This document shows positions 19,477 through 29,907 of a DNA stretch of 64,000 bases, in pieces (position 1 is the first letter of the stretch; the number at the start of each line of letters is the position of its first letter). Origin of the DNA: MESE01 sp036675035 (GTDB lineage Bacteria > Pseudomonadota > Gammaproteobacteria > Burkholderiales > Burkholderiaceae_D); assembly GCA_036675035.1 (NCBI GenBank), contig JAKFFO010000043.1, positions 4,202-68,201 of the forward strand. The letters run 5' to 3'. A model generated the notes under the pieces. It was not told the DNA's origin. It worked only from the letters and a program-made list of their open reading frames with translations, and did not search any database. The translations under genes and the position numbers were made by a program.

Positions 19477-19769
19477 TTCAGAGCCTCCATCTTTGAGATC
19501 AGGTTAGAAGGGCAATCAAAATGCGTGAAAGTGTCCATCGCGTAAATGTTAGAAGGACATCAGGGCAAATAATTCAATGGGGTTGTCAAATTAAATCGGT
19601 GTGCGGATTTAGCGGCCATGGATGTATTGCCTGCTGTTACGACCCGCCTGTGGCGATGGAATTGGAAATCCGGACCTGTCCGACAACCGATGTGGAAGGC
19701 AAACGCGGTGATTACCGCAAGCGTGCATTCGCATCACTCTCGCACTATGGCGCGACCAGTCCTGAAAAT
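19477..19769. other. Intergenic region, no gene recognised
   Basis: This stretch of 293 bp lies upstream of the glycine-zipper gene and downstream of the amidase, both on the minus strand. Plus-strand open frames of 85-100 codons overlap the amidase 3' end and look like chance. No hairpin terminator for the amidase was seen. Confidence 0.4.
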
Positions 19770-21095
19770 TCAGATTGAGTCGGCTTCGAGGCAGGCGGAC
19801 ACGTTGCGTGCAATAGCCAGAATCCTGCTGTCGGACATTGCCGGACCGGCAATCATCAATCCGACCGGCAAGGTTCCGTTCGGATGGCAGGGCAACGAAA
19901 TCGCACATCCATCGAGGTAATTAATGGCCGACGGATTCCTTAAAAGCAAGGCGTTTATTTTGAAAAACACCTCGTCGCTGGCTTCCAGCTCTGCAATCGG
20001 CGGTGCAACCAGAGGCACGGTCGGCATGATCAATGCATCGAACGGGGCGATCAGATTTTCCGTGCGTGCAATCCAGTCCCGCCGCGCTGCATGCAAATGA
20101 ATGTAATCGGCGGCGCTCAATAATGCGCCCGGCTTGATGCGCCTGGCAACGCGTGCATCGTAATCGGCTTCGTGCCGAGCCAGGAGCTCGCGATGCCATG
20201 CGTAGGATTCCGCACCCGAAAACCGGTTCAGTTGCGGCAGTTCATCAAGCATGGGCAAATGCAGTTCTATAATCCTCGCGCCGGCGGCCGACAAGCGCGT
20301 CACTGCTGCAGAAAAAGATTGCGCCACATGTGCATCCATGTCATTCAGCATCAGCGTGACCGGCACAGCCAACCGTAAACCGGCGAGCGGCAAGTCACGA
20401 ACGATCAGCGGTGCATCGGCAATAATGCTGTCGACCAGAATGCAGTCGTCGACCGAGCGTGCCATTGCGCATATGGTATCAAGCGTGGTGGATAACGGGA
20501 TCGCACCGGCGGTCGGAACACGGCGCGCTGTCGGTTTGAAACCTGTCAATCCGCACAGCGCCGCGGGAATGCGGATCGAGCCGCCGGTATCCGATCCGAT
20601 TCCTGCGACGCAGATGCCCGCTGCCACCGACACAGCAGCGCCGGATGACGAGCCGCCGGGTATGCGGGCGATTTGCCGATCCGCCGGATTGGCCGGTGTG
20701 CCGTAATGCGGATTGATGCCAACACCGGAAAATGCAAATTCCGTCATGTTGGTCTTGCCGAGAATCGCAGCCCCCGCGGCACGAAGCCGCTGTACTACCG
20801 GTGCGTCCGATTCAGCCTTCGCAGAATTCTTCAGCACGATCGAACCCGCCAGCGTGGTTTCACCTGCCACATCGAGCAAGTCCTTGATCGATACCGGCAA
20901 TCCTGCCAGCGGCGAGAGCGTCACGTTTGCCGCAAGCATGGCGTCGGCGTGGATGGCGGCAGCCCGTCCCGCTTCCGGGTACAAGCTGGTGAAAATCGAT
21001 TCGGATCTTTGTGCTGCGTCGATGCATTGTTCCATCAGCATGCGGCGTGACGTATCGAGCAAAGCGGAAATCCGTGCGGAAATTGGCTGGTTCAT
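19770..21095 (-). CDS. Amidase-signature family amidase
   Basis: A 441-residue amidase-signature hydrolase that cleaves a carbon-nitrogen amide bond. The Ser-cisSer-Lys triad is recognisable: K71 in VSIKDLLD, the cis-serine in GGSSSG (about 149-151), and the nucleophile S173 in GSDTGGSIRIP. The substrate cannot be assigned; it is not GatA by context, as gatB and gatC are absent. The frame is open 10 codons further upstream, but MNQPIS at 21095 is the more natural start. It stands alone between purL and the lipoprotein gene. Confidence 0.88.
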   Translation of the reverse strand: MNQPISARISALLDTSRRMLMEQCIDAAQRSESIFTSLYPEAGRAAAIHADAMLAANVTLSPLAGLPVSIKDLLDVAGETTLAGSIVLKNSAKAESDAPVVQRLRAAGAAILGKTNMTEFAFSGVGINPHYGTPANPADRQIARIPGGSSSGAAVSVAAGICVAGIGSDTGGSIRIPAALCGLTGFKPTARRVPTAGAIPLSTTLDTICAMARSVDDCILVDSIIADAPLIVRDLPLAGLRLAVPVTLMLNDMDAHVAQSFSAAVTRLSAAGARIIELHLPMLDELPQLNRFSGAESYAWHRELLARHEADYDARVARRIKPGALLSAADYIHLHAARRDWIARTENLIAPFDALIMPTVPLVAPPIAELEASDEVFFKINALLLRNPSAINYLDGCAISLPCHPNGTLPVGLMIAGPAMSDSRILAIARNVSACLEADSI

Positions 21096-21115
21096 GTGAA
21101 GGTAATCTTTCCTGA

Positions 21116-21340
21116 TCAACGGCATCTAAGGGAGTGCGTGTGCTGAATAAGGATTTCAGGTCGACGGGTAGCAATATTGTGCAAAACAAACTCAAAAGAC
21201 TCATTTTGCACGAACGCATGGATCAATGATTCGCGAATTCCATCATGGAACTCTGCGCCAAGATTGGCAATGCCTCGCAGTCGATATTCGTGCTTGCCCG
21301 GATCGAAGTCCGGAAATCGAGCAATTGTTTCGTCATACAT
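21116..21340 (-). CDS. Possible small hypothetical protein
   Basis: A 74-codon frame on the minus strand between purL and the amidase. Its composition looks protein-like, with alternating hydrophobic and charged residues (for example ESLIHAFVQNESFEFVLHN), but there is no clear ribosome site and third codon positions lack the G/C bias of neighbouring genes. No family was recognised. The frame remains open upstream to 21502 over the purL promoter. It may be a chance open frame. Confidence 0.2.
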   Translation of the reverse strand: MYDETIARFPDFDPGKHEYRLRGIANLGAEFHDGIRESLIHAFVQNESFEFVLHNIATRRPEILIQHTHSLRCR

Positions 21341-21448
21341 GGCGCGACAGATTATCCGACGGCGGAAGTAAGGCGAGGCGCTGCTTATTTTACGCTCAGG
21401 ATGGTTTACGGAAAGGGAGACTCCCGGTCTGCGAAGGATGTGTCGCGG

Positions 21449-21454
21449 TATAAT
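21449..21454 (+). promoter_or_regulatory. Candidate -10 element for purL
   Basis: A perfect TATAAT lies 72 bp upstream of the chosen purL start. No good -35 is found 16-18 bp before it, so an activator or a weak promoter would be implied. Confidence 0.4.
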
Positions 21455-21525
21455 CCTGCTTTCTGATTTAACCTGCGATGGAACTGCTTTTTCGGCAGCC
21501 ATATCGCATCAACTTTCTTCTCGCC

Positions 21526-24500
21526 ATGCTGATTCTGCCGGGCTCCAATGCCTTGTCTGCCTTCCGTACCCAACGCCTGTTGTCACAACTGCAAGCCATC
21601 GATCCCGGAATTATCGATGTGACCGGCCGGTATCTGCATTTCATTGATGCTGCGGCTGTGCCGACACAGGATGATGAGCGTCGGCTGGATGCTTTATTGA
21701 CATACGGCGAACCGTTTTCCGGGAGCATGGACGGCGATGAATTCGTCGTGATTCCACGCTTTGGCACAATTTCGCCATGGGCCAGCAAGGCGACCGACAT
21801 TGCGCACAATTGCGGCATGGCGCAGATCAAGCGGATCGAGCGCGGGGTGTCGTATCGAGTTCGAATGAAATCGGGTTTGCTGGGCGGACGCAAGGCGCTT
21901 CAAGGCGGCGGCGTTGAAGCCGTGGCCGCGCTACTGCACGACCGGATGACCGAGATGGTGCTGCGCAGCCCAGATGATGCGGCCGGCTTGTTTCGCGAAC
22001 TGGAAGCAAAGCCACTGGAATTCATCGATATCATGGACGGCGGCAAAGGCGCACTGGTGCAGGCGAATTCCGCTCTTGGCCTGGCGCTGTCGGACGACGA
22101 AATCGAATACCTTGTCAATGCATTCACGCAAGCGAAGCGCAATCCGACGGATGTTGAGCTGATGATGTTTGCGCAAGCCAACAGTGAGCATTGCCGGCAC
22201 AAGATTTTCAATGCCGACTGGACCATCGATGGCGAACAGCAGGACAAATCGCTGTTTGCGATGATCAAGAATACCCATCAGTTGCAGCCCAAAGGCACAA
22301 TCGTCGCGTACAGCGATAATTCGTCGATCATAGAAGGCGCTACCGTCTCGCGCTTTTATCCGCGCGGCGCTGCTCAGGGCAATGTGTATGAAGCGTCTGA
22401 AGAATTGACGCATATCCTGATGAAGGTGGAAACGCATAATCACCCGACTGCAATTTCACCGTTTCCCGGCGCGTCCACCGGTGCCGGCGGCGAAATCCGC
22501 GATGAAGGTGCGACCGGCCGCGGCGCCAAACCCAAGGCGGGATTGACCGGCTTTACCGTTTCGAATCTGTATCTGCCCGATGCGGTGCGCCCCTGGGAAA
22601 ACGGATCCGATGCCACATCGGGTCCCGCAAAGGAATCGGGCATCTACGGCAAGCCGGACCGCATCGCTTCCCCATTGCAAATCATGATCGAAGGCCCGAT
22701 CGGCGGTGCGGCATTCAACAATGAATTCGGGCGCCCCAATCTGGGCGGCTACTTCCGAACCTATGAGCAGAACGTCGGCGGGGCGGTGCGCGGATATCAC
22801 AAGCCGATCATGATTGCCGGCGGCATCGGCAGCATTTCCGACAAACACACCCGCAAAAACGATTTGCCGGTCGGCAGCCTTCTGATCCAGCTGGGTGGCC
22901 CCGGGATGCGGATCGGCATGGGCGGTAGCGCCGCATCATCGATGGCGACCGGCACCAATACAGCCGATCTCGATTTCGATTCGGTACAGCGCGGCAATCC
23001 GGAAATGGAACGGCGCGCGCAGGAAGTGATCAATGCATGCTGGGCGATGGGCGGCGACAATCCGATCCTGTCGATTCACGACGTCGGTGCCGGCGGTCTG
23101 TCGAATGCGTTCCCCGAAATTACCAACGATGCACGGCGCGGTGCGATTTTCGATTTGCGCAAGGTGCCGCTGGAAGAAAGCGGCATGGCGCCGAAGGAGA
23201 TCTGGAGCAATGAGTCGCAGGAGCGCTATGTGCTCGGGATTGCGCCGGATAATCTGCCGCTGTTCCAATACCTGTGCGAGCGCGAGCGGTGTCCGTTCGC
23301 CGTGGTCGGCACCGCAACTGAAGAACGCCAGCTGAAAGTGATCGATCCGGAGCATGCCAACAATCCGGTGGATATGCCGATGGAAGTGTTGCTCGGCAAG
23401 CCGCCCAAGATGCTCCGCGATGTGTCACGCACTGCCAATGATTTTCCGCCGGTCGACCTGACCGGCATGGACCTGGTCGAGGTGGCGCAGCGCGTGTTGC
23501 GGTTGCCGACGGTCGCCGACAAGTCGTTTCTGATCACGATCGGCGACCGGACCGTGGGTGCGACATCGGTGCGCGACCAGATGGTGGGACCGTGGCAGGT
23601 GCCGGTCGCCGATTGCGCCGTTACCGCCATGAGCTTCGAAGGTTATCGCGGCGAAGCGATGGCGATGGGTGAGCGTACGCCGCTGGCAGTGATCAACGCC
23701 GCCGCATCCGGCCGCATGGCGGTGGGTGAGGCGATCACCAATATTGCCGCCGCGCCGATAGCCGATATTGCCGATATCAAGCTGTCGGCGAACTGGATGG
23801 CGGCCTGTGGTCAACCCGGCCAGGATGCCGCATTGTTCGATACCGTCAAGGCGGTCGGCATGGAGCTATGCCCAGCCCTCGGAATCAGCATCCCGGTAGG
23901 CAAGGATTCGCTGTCGATGCGCACTACCTGGAAAGACGGCGAAGAAAATAAATCGGTCATGTCCCCGGTTTCGCTGATCGTGTCCGCGTTTGCGCCGGTA
24001 TCTGATGTGCGGCAGTCGCTGACGCCGCAACTCAGGAAAGATGCCGGCGATACCGTATTGATTGCGATCGATCTCGGACGCGGCAGAAACCGGATGGGCG
24101 CATCGTCGCTGGCACAAGTCATGCAGCAGCTCGGCCATGAAACGCCGGACGTCGACAGCCCCGACGATCTGAAAGCGTTTTTTGCAGCGATACAGCAGCT
24201 CAATAGGGAGAACAAGCTGCTCGCTTATCACGATCGCTCCGATGGCGGGTTGTACACGACATTGTGCGAGATGGCGTTTGCCGGCCGCGCCGGCTTGTCG
24301 GTCAATCTCGACATCCTGACGATGGAAGGGGAGCATGCCGCCGACTGGGGCGATTCCAAGAACTGGACCGGCCAGGTATCGGAGCGACGCAACGAAATGA
24401 CCTTGCGGGCACTGTTCAATGAAGAGCTTGGCGCGGTGATCCAGGTACGCGCCGAACAGAAGTCGGAAGTAATGAATGTGCTGCGCGCACATAATCTGGG

Positions 24501-25530
24501 CGCCTGCAGCCATATCATCGGCAAGCTCAACGACCGGGACATGATCGAATTCGCGCGCGACGCGAAGACCATTTATAACGTTCCGCGCATCGAATTGCAG
24601 CGTATGTGGAGCGAAACCAGTTGGCGCATCGCCCGGTTGCGCGACAATCCGGCCTGTGCCGATGCGGAATACGAACGGATTCTCGACCAGGCCGATCCCG
24701 GCATGTCGCCAAGGCTGAGCTTCGATCCGCAGCAAGACATTGCGGCGCCGTATATCGCCACCGGCGCGAAGCCGCGTGTCGCGATTCTGCGCGAGCAAGG
24801 CGTCAACTCCCAGATCGAGACTGCTTACGTAATGCACAAGTCCGGCTTTACCGCGGTCGACGTGCACATGAGCGATTTGATTTCGGGGCGTGCAAGGCTC
24901 GATGATTTCCAGGGCATCATTGCTGTTGGCGGCTTCTCGTATGGCGACGTGCTGGGTGCCGGCGAAGGCTGGGCCAAGACGATCCTGTTCAACCACAAAC
25001 TTGCCGAACAGTTTACCGGGTTCTTCGGCCGGTCCAATACCTTTGGGCTGGGCATCTGCAACGGCTGCCAGATGATGAGCAATCTGAAATCGATTATTCC
25101 CGGAGCACACTCGTGGCCGAAGTTCACGCGCAATAAATCGGAACAATTCGAAGCGCGCTTCGGCATGGTCGAGGTGGCGGATTCACCATCGATCTTCTTC
25201 AATGGCATGGCCGGTTCGCAAAGCCCGATTGCGATTGCACATGGCGAAGGTTATGCCGATTTTTCGCAGACCGGCGATATTGGCCAGGCCATCGTCGCAA
25301 TGCGGTTCGTCGATAACAGGGGGCAGGTGACGGAAACCTATCCGTACAATCCGAATGGCTCGCCGCAGGGCATTACATCGGTGACGACGCCTGACGGCCG
25401 CTTCACGGTATTGATGCCGCATGCAGAACGCGTGTTTCGGACCGTTCAGCATTCCTGGCATCCTGAATCATGGGGCGACGATTCGCCATGGATGCGGATG
25501 TTCCGCAACGCCCGCAGGTGGGTTGGGTAA
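21526..25530 (+). CDS. purL: Phosphoribosylformylglycinamidine synthase
   Basis: The large, single-chain PurL catalyses the fourth step of purine biosynthesis, converting FGAR and glutamine to FGAM. The 1334-residue protein has an N-terminal PurS-like region, two AIRS-type halves with an ATP site (for example [36 protein letters not shown]) and a C-terminal glutamine amidotransferase domain with nucleophile C1178 in GICNGCQ and the His-Glu pair in [12 protein letters not shown]. The frame opens at 21478, but [13 protein letters not shown] at 21526 is the typical betaproteobacterial N-terminus. Neither start has a good ribosome site. Confidence 0.97.
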   Translation: MLILPGSNALSAFRTQRLLSQLQAIDPGIIDVTGRYLHFIDAAAVPTQDDERRLDALLTYGEPFSGSMDGDEFVVIPRFGTISPWASKATDIAHNCGMAQIKRIERGVSYRVRMKSGLLGGRKALQGGGVEAVAALLHDRMTEMVLRSPDDAAGLFRELEAKPLEFIDIMDGGKGALVQANSALGLALSDDEIEYLVNAFTQAKRNPTDVELMMFAQANSEHCRHKIFNADWTIDGEQQDKSLFAMIKNTHQLQPKGTIVAYSDNSSIIEGATVSRFYPRGAAQGNVYEASEELTHILMKVETHNHPTAISPFPGASTGAGGEIRDEGATGRGAKPKAGLTGFTVSNLYLPDAVRPWENGSDATSGPAKESGIYGKPDRIASPLQIMIEGPIGGAAFNNEFGRPNLGGYFRTYEQNVGGAVRGYHKPIMIAGGIGSISDKHTRKNDLPVGSLLIQLGGPGMRIGMGGSAASSMATGTNTADLDFDSVQRGNPEMERRAQEVINACWAMGGDNPILSIHDVGAGGLSNAFPEITNDARRGAIFDLRKVPLEESGMAPKEIWSNESQERYVLGIAPDNLPLFQYLCERERCPFAVVGTATEERQLKVIDPEHANNPVDMPMEVLLGKPPKMLRDVSRTANDFPPVDLTGMDLVEVAQRVLRLPTVADKSFLITIGDRTVGATSVRDQMVGPWQVPVADCAVTAMSFEGYRGEAMAMGERTPLAVINAAASGRMAVGEAITNIAAAPIADIADIKLSANWMAACGQPGQDAALFDTVKAVGMELCPALGISIPVGKDSLSMRTTWKDGEENKSVMSPVSLIVSAFAPVSDVRQSLTPQLRKDAGDTVLIAIDLGRGRNRMGASSLAQVMQQLGHETPDVDSPDDLKAFFAAIQQLNRENKLLAYHDRSDGGLYTTLCEMAFAGRAGLSVNLDILTMEGEHAADWGDSKNWTGQVSERRNEMTLRALFNEELGAVIQVRAEQKSEVMNVLRAHNLGACSHIIGKLNDRDMIEFARDAKTIYNVPRIELQRMWSETSWRIARLRDNPACADAEYERILDQADPGMSPRLSFDPQQDIAAPYIATGAKPRVAILREQGVNSQIETAYVMHKSGFTAVDVHMSDLISGRARLDDFQGIIAVGGFSYGDVLGAGEGWAKTILFNHKLAEQFTGFFGRSNTFGLGICNGCQMMSNLKSIIPGAHSWPKFTRNKSEQFEARFGMVEVADSPSIFFNGMAGSQSPIAIAHGEGYADFSQTGDIGQAIVAMRFVDNRGQVTETYPYNPNGSPQGITSVTTPDGRFTVLMPHAERVFRTVQHSWHPESWGDDSPWMRMFRNARRWVG

Positions 25531-25616
25531 GGGATTAGAGTCTGCGCAGGCTGGTAATCCGCAGCGAGTCACGATTCGCTGGAAAAATTGGTTCATGCAG
25601 TGGCTGGCGATAGAGT

Positions 25617-27293
25617 TCAGGCAGCCACTGCGCCGGCGCGTTCGATCGCCTCGGACAGCGAATCAAGGCAATTTTCCGGCCCCAGCCGTTCGATAAATCC
25701 GCTTCGTTGCATCAGACTCAATGGCTGGTGATTCGGCATGCAGAGTATCAACTGGCTATCTTGCCTGGCGAGCGTCTTGTGAATATTCTCAAGCGCATCC
25801 AAACCGGTAGCGTCCAGGTTGATCAGCTGATGCAATTCCAGGATCATCGCTTTGGGTGGGACGGTTCTGGGCGCAATCAATTCTTCCAGTTTGCCGACTG
25901 CGGCAAAGAACAGCGAGCCGTAAATCGAATACGCAACAACGCCCGGCGGCAGCGGTCGTGTCAGCATGCCGGGCGGTATCGCTTCGATTCGCGTCAGGTC
26001 GGCAATACGGTAAATAAAGAATACGCATGCCAATACGAGACCGACCTGGACTGCAACGGTCAAGCCGACCACGACAGTCAACAGGAATGTCGCGATCATC
26101 ACCAGCCGATAACCCATCGTAAAATTTTTCAGCCGGGCGAATTCATGCCACTCGCCCATATTCCACGCAACGAAAAACAGGATGGCGGCCAGCGCCGCCA
26201 GCGGAATGTTTTCGGCCAGCGGGGCGGCGACGAGAACGATCACCAGCAGCGTCAATGCGTGCACTATGCCGGCAATCGGCGACGCGGCACCCGCGCGTAT
26301 ATTGGTGATGGTACGGGCGATCGTGCCGGTCGCCGGCATTCCGCCGAAGAACGGTGCGACGAAATTCGCAATGCCTTGTGCCATCAATTCCTGATTCGGA
26401 TCATGCCGGTCGCCGCTTACGTTATCGGCAATACGCGCGCATAACAGCGACTCGATCGCACCAAGCAGAACGATCGTCAATGTCGGTGGAAACAACTGCT
26501 TTACCAGGTCCCATGAGAATACCGGCAAGGTAAATGCAGGAAGTTCGCGCGGGACGCCGCCAAATTTGGTGCCGATGGTATCGACCTGCAAATTGAATAC
26601 GGTCACCGCAACCGTGCCTAATACCAGTATGACGACAGTGCCTGGAACGGCAGCCAGAATGCGGCGAGCCCGAGGGTGATGCCGATCGACGCTTGCCGGA
26701 AACCAGCGCGGCCAAAGAAATACTATCGCCAGCGAGGTCGTCGCCAGACCGAATGAGGTCAGGTTGATGGTGTGCGCATATTCGAAAAGTGTACGAAGCT
26801 GTGCAAAGAAATCGCCCGGCATTTTTTCGATATTCAGGCCGAAAAAATCTTTCATCTGCGACAGGGCGATCAACACCGCTATGCCGTTCGTGAAGCCGAT
26901 CACAATCGGAACCGGAATGTAGCGAATCAGTGAGCCCAGCCGGAACATCCCCATCGCAAACAACAATATGCCTGCAAAAATGGTGCAAATAAGCAGATTG
27001 GCCAGCCCGTATTTTTCAACAATTCCGTACACCACCACGATGAAGGCGCCCGCCGGGCCGCCAACCTGGACCCGTGATCCACCCAATGCGGAAATCAGAA
27101 AGCCGGCAATGATTGCGGTAAATATCCCCGCGCTGGGCGCAAGACCGGATGCAATCGCGAATGCCATTGCCAGCGGAAGCGCCACGACGCCGACGGTGAT
27201 GCCGGCGGACAGATCCTGAAAGAATTTACCGCTGTCGTAAGTCTTCAGGTCGTCTACGAGATGCGGCCGAAACGTGAAAAAAAAGCGTGACAT
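25617..27293 (-). CDS. SulP-family anion transporter with STAS domain
   Basis: A 558-residue inner-membrane permease of the SLC26/SulP family. About 12 membrane segments in the first 430 residues include the motif VGVVALPLAMAFAIASGLAP near the N-terminus. A cytoplasmic STAS domain fills about 445-550 (segment LINLDATGLDAL). Members carry sulfate, bicarbonate or dicarboxylates; no adjacent gene (carbonic anhydrase, sulfate assimilation) indicates which. It is convergent with purL, 86 bp from its stop. Confidence 0.92.
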   Translation of the reverse strand: MSRFFFTFRPHLVDDLKTYDSGKFFQDLSAGITVGVVALPLAMAFAIASGLAPSAGIFTAIIAGFLISALGGSRVQVGGPAGAFIVVVYGIVEKYGLANLLICTIFAGILLFAMGMFRLGSLIRYIPVPIVIGFTNGIAVLIALSQMKDFFGLNIEKMPGDFFAQLRTLFEYAHTINLTSFGLATTSLAIVFLWPRWFPASVDRHHPRARRILAAVPGTVVILVLGTVAVTVFNLQVDTIGTKFGGVPRELPAFTLPVFSWDLVKQLFPPTLTIVLLGAIESLLCARIADNVSGDRHDPNQELMAQGIANFVAPFFGGMPATGTIARTITNIRAGAASPIAGIVHALTLLVIVLVAAPLAENIPLAALAAILFFVAWNMGEWHEFARLKNFTMGYRLVMIATFLLTVVVGLTVAVQVGLVLACVFFIYRIADLTRIEAIPPGMLTRPLPPGVVAYSIYGSLFFAAVGKLEELIAPRTVPPKAMILELHQLINLDATGLDALENIHKTLARQDSQLILCMPNHQPLSLMQRSGFIERLGPENCLDSLSEAIERAGAVAA

Positions 27294-27612
27294 CTGCTTG
27301 TTCTGATTCAGGGGATCGGTGTTATTGCCGCAGCGAGCGATACATTCGTTTCGTCCGGCAATAAATTTCCTTTAATCATATATCACAATGCAGGGTGCAG
27401 GCACCGCTATTTCGATCAGAAGCGTGGTGCGGCTTGCTAGAGCAGCTTTAATCTGGCGATGCCGCCCGCTGCCGGACGCATTGGCCGCAAGCTGGCGTCT
27501 CGTTCGGCACAGATTCCGTCCTGGCATCGCCTGGTCAGCCAGACGAAAACTACTCTCCCCGCGGCGCTGACCGCAACCGGCCAATTGAGTATCCAACGCA
27601 GCAACGACATGC
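27294..27612. other. Upstream region of the SulP gene, nothing recognised
   Basis: These 319 bp hold short open frames on both strands without family resemblance. The SulP promoter should lie here, read on the minus strand; no convincing element was identified. Confidence 0.4.
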
Positions 27613-27652
27613 AAAAAAAATTCCCTCCGGGCCGTTTGGCCGGGAGGGAATT
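27613..27652 (-). terminator. Terminator of the selO-msrB-yciB-bolA-parvulin cluster
   Basis: A very stable stem pairs AATTCCCTCC with GGAGGGAATT and continues inward with GGCC/GGCC around a short loop. On the minus strand it ends in eight T residues. It lies about 45 nt after the parvulin stop. Confidence 0.92.
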
Positions 27653-27698
27653 GCATCGACTTGCTGCGGTACCCGATGTATCAGGCTTTATCGAACGA

Positions 27699-28520
27699 TT
27701 ACTGAATCTTTGCCTTTGCGCGCAGATCCTGCTGATAAGCTTGTACTTTCTTTTGCTGCACCATTTCGGTCAACCTTGGCTTGGCTTCTTCAAACGTCGG
27801 GAATTTCTCGGTCGGTGCAGGCGTCTTTTTCGCCGGACGCACATCTTCGAGTCTGATGACATGGAAGCCGAAATCGGTCTTTACCGGGGTTTCGGTGATT
27901 TTACCTTTTTGCAGTTTCACCAGCGCGGCAGAGAAAGGTTCTACGTAATTGGACGGAGCGGCCCAATCAAGCGCACCGCCTTTTGCCGCGGAACCGGGGT
28001 CTTGCGATTGCTTGGCCAGGTCTTCAAATTTGGCTCCGGCTTTCAGCTTGGTAATGATCGCCTTGGCATCGGCCTCGTTTTCGACCAGGATATGACGCGC
28101 CAGATATTCCTTGCCGTCGTCACGCGCCTTGTTCTTATCGTGTTGCGCCTTGAGCCGGTCATATTCGGCCTTGATCTCCGCGTCCTTCACTGGGTTCTTT
28201 TCCAGAAATTCTTCGTGCAGTGCGCGCAATACAATGGATTGACGCGCCAGTTCAAGCTGCTGTTTTACCTCGGGAGTATTGCCGAGTCCCAATTTGTCTG
28301 CTTCCTGAATCAGGATTTCACGCGCGATCAATTCCTCTTTCACCATTGCGCGTAGCTCGGGCGAGTCTGGTTGCCCTTGCGCCGTCATTTGCTGGATCAT
28401 CAGGTCGGCGCGCGACGACGGAACGGGTTTGCCGTTTACGACCGCAAGGTTCTGCGCCAACGCAGGCAGTGCTGCGGTTGCAAACAAAATTACCAGCAAG
28501 CGAGCAGGTTTCAATATCAT
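27699..28520 (-). CDS. Periplasmic parvulin-type peptidyl-prolyl isomerase
   Basis: A 273-residue secreted foldase with a signal peptide (about 1-22, ending ALAQ), a SurA-like helical N-terminal region and one parvulin domain at about 140-235 (ARHILVENE, GGALDW, FGFHVIRLED). It resembles the PpiC/PrsA-like periplasmic isomerases common in Burkholderiales rather than SurA itself, which has two parvulin domains. It follows bolA by 53 bp and ends the minus-strand cluster with a strong terminator. Confidence 0.9.
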   Translation of the reverse strand: MILKPARLLVILFATAALPALAQNLAVVNGKPVPSSRADLMIQQMTAQGQPDSPELRAMVKEELIAREILIQEADKLGLGNTPEVKQQLELARQSIVLRALHEEFLEKNPVKDAEIKAEYDRLKAQHDKNKARDDGKEYLARHILVENEADAKAIITKLKAGAKFEDLAKQSQDPGSAAKGGALDWAAPSNYVEPFSAALVKLQKGKITETPVKTDFGFHVIRLEDVRPAKKTPAPTEKFPTFEEAKPRLTEMVQQKKVQAYQQDLRAKAKIQ

Positions 28521-28573
28521 GTTCTGTTCCTAAAATGGAAAATTATAAAATTACGAAGCAGTTCGGAGAGCGT

Positions 28574-28861
28574 TTAGTCGGAGGCTTCTAAGGAGACTTC
28601 AGACGGCGCTAACGCGGTGATGGTGAGAGCGTGGATATCGGTACGCATCATGTCACAAAGGCAATCATACACCAGCCGATGTCGAACAATTCGGCTTTGT
28701 CCTTCAAAGTGAACTGAAACCAGCCTGACCCGGTAGTGTCCGCCACCGGATGCGGCGCCGGCGTGACCGGCATGAAGCGCGGATTCATCGTGCAATTGAC
28801 AGTCCATTGGGGAAAAAGTTGCAGTCAGCCGCTCGTGGATTCGTTCCAGCCGATCGGTCAT
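28574..28861 (-). CDS. bolA: BolA family protein
   Basis: A 95-residue BolA/IbaG-like protein. In this family, BolA proteins pair with monothiol glutaredoxins to bind or deliver [2Fe-2S] clusters, and E. coli BolA also acts as a morphogene regulator. The conserved helix-strand pattern and the segment [13 protein letters not shown], with the invariant His of the second helix, are present. The ATG overlaps the yciB stop (ATGA), so translation is coupled. Confidence 0.9.
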   Translation of the reverse strand: MTDRLERIHERLTATFSPMDCQLHDESALHAGHAGAASGGGHYRVRLVSVHFEGQSRIVRHRLVYDCLCDMMRTDIHALTITALAPSEVSLEASD

Positions 28862-29478
28862 TCCGCGTCCTTCAGGTATTTTGAGAGCATCAGGCTTTGC
28901 GCGATGATGAACGCGAACATGATGCCCGTAAAACCGAACAGCTTGAAATTGACCCAGGTCGCAGTTTCAAAACTGAATGCGACATACAGATTAAGCATGC
29001 CCAATGACATGAAAAATACCACCCAGGCCATATTGAGCCTGCTCCAGATCTGGTCCGGTAACGCGATCTGCTTGCCCATCATGGCTCGAATCAGATTCTT
29101 TTTCAAAACGATTTGACTGACGACGAGGGCGACGGCAAAACACCAGTACAGCACCGTTGGTTTCCATTTGATGAAAAGATCGTTGTTCAGGTAAATGGTG
29201 GCACCGCCGAAAACGGCGATGATTGCCAGCGATACCCAAAGCATTGGATCGATTTTTTTGCGGCGTGCCATTAGGTAACCGATCTGGCCGAATGTGGCCA
29301 GAATCGCGACAGCGGTCGCCAGGATAATCGGTGCCTGGGAAGCAGTGACCGCTCCGCCGGATATGAAGCCCGATAGATATTGACTCGTGATTGATTGCGC
29401 AACTTCAGGGCTGCCTTCGCCCCACTTGAAGATGCCGAAAAACAGGATGACTGGGAAAAGATCGAACAGGAACTTCAT
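28858..29478 (-). CDS. yciB: Inner-membrane septation protein A (YciB/IspZ family)
   Basis: A 206-residue polytopic membrane protein with five to six hydrophobic helices, starting [15 protein letters not shown] as in the YciB/IspZ family. It is linked in other species to cell-envelope synthesis and septation; its biochemical activity is not established. The frame is open to 29610, but the conserved start at 29478 overlaps the msrB stop by 4 nt (ATGA), and the 3' end overlaps bolA in the same way. Confidence 0.92.
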   Translation of the reverse strand: MKFLFDLFPVILFFGIFKWGEGSPEVAQSITSQYLSGFISGGAVTASQAPIILATAVAILATFGQIGYLMARRKKIDPMLWVSLAIIAVFGGATIYLNNDLFIKWKPTVLYWCFAVALVVSQIVLKKNLIRAMMGKQIALPDQIWSRLNMAWVVFFMSLGMLNLYVAFSFETATWVNFKLFGFTGIMFAFIIAQSLMLSKYLKDAE

Positions 29479-29900
29479 TTTGCCGGAGTTTCTTTCATCT
29501 GTGGTTGAGGATCGAATCGCAACGATGCCGAGTTGATGCAATAGCGCAGACCGGTTGGCGGCGGACCGTCTGGGAACACGTGTCCGAGATGCGCGTCGCA
29601 TACCTTGCACACGATCTCGGTGCGGACCATGCCGTGGGTTCGGTCGGATTTTTCAGTCACATGCTCCGGGTTGAGCGGCTTGAAGTAGCTGGGCCAGCCG
29701 CATCCGGATTCGAACTTTGCATCCGATTCGAACAATGGCGTGTTGCAGCATACGCAAGTATAAATACCGTGCTCGTGATGGTCCCAGTAACGGCCGGTAA
29801 ATGCCCGCTCGGTCGCCGCATGCCGCGTCACCTGGTATTCGAGCGGATCCAGCATTGCGCGCCATTCGGCATCAGATTTCGTGATTTTTTCGGTACTCAT
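29475..29900 (-). CDS. msrB: Peptide-methionine (R)-S-oxide reductase MsrB
   Basis: MsrB reduces the R epimer of methionine sulfoxide in proteins, using thioredoxin. The 141-residue protein has the structural zinc cysteines (CVCC and CKVC), the GCGWPSY motif and the catalytic cysteine in RYCINSASL. It begins 7 nt after the selO stop and overlaps yciB by 4 nt, placing it centrally in a redox-flavoured operon. Confidence 0.96.
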   Translation of the reverse strand: MSTEKITKSDAEWRAMLDPLEYQVTRHAATERAFTGRYWDHHEHGIYTCVCCNTPLFESDAKFESGCGWPSYFKPLNPEHVTEKSDRTHGMVRTEIVCKVCDAHLGHVFPDGPPPTGLRYCINSASLRFDPQPQMKETPAK

Positions 29901-29907
29901 AATTATC

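Noticed and set aside
23866..25146. Minus-strand frame of 426 codons
   Set aside because: Antisense to purL; composition is typical of a shadow frame in GC-rich DNA.
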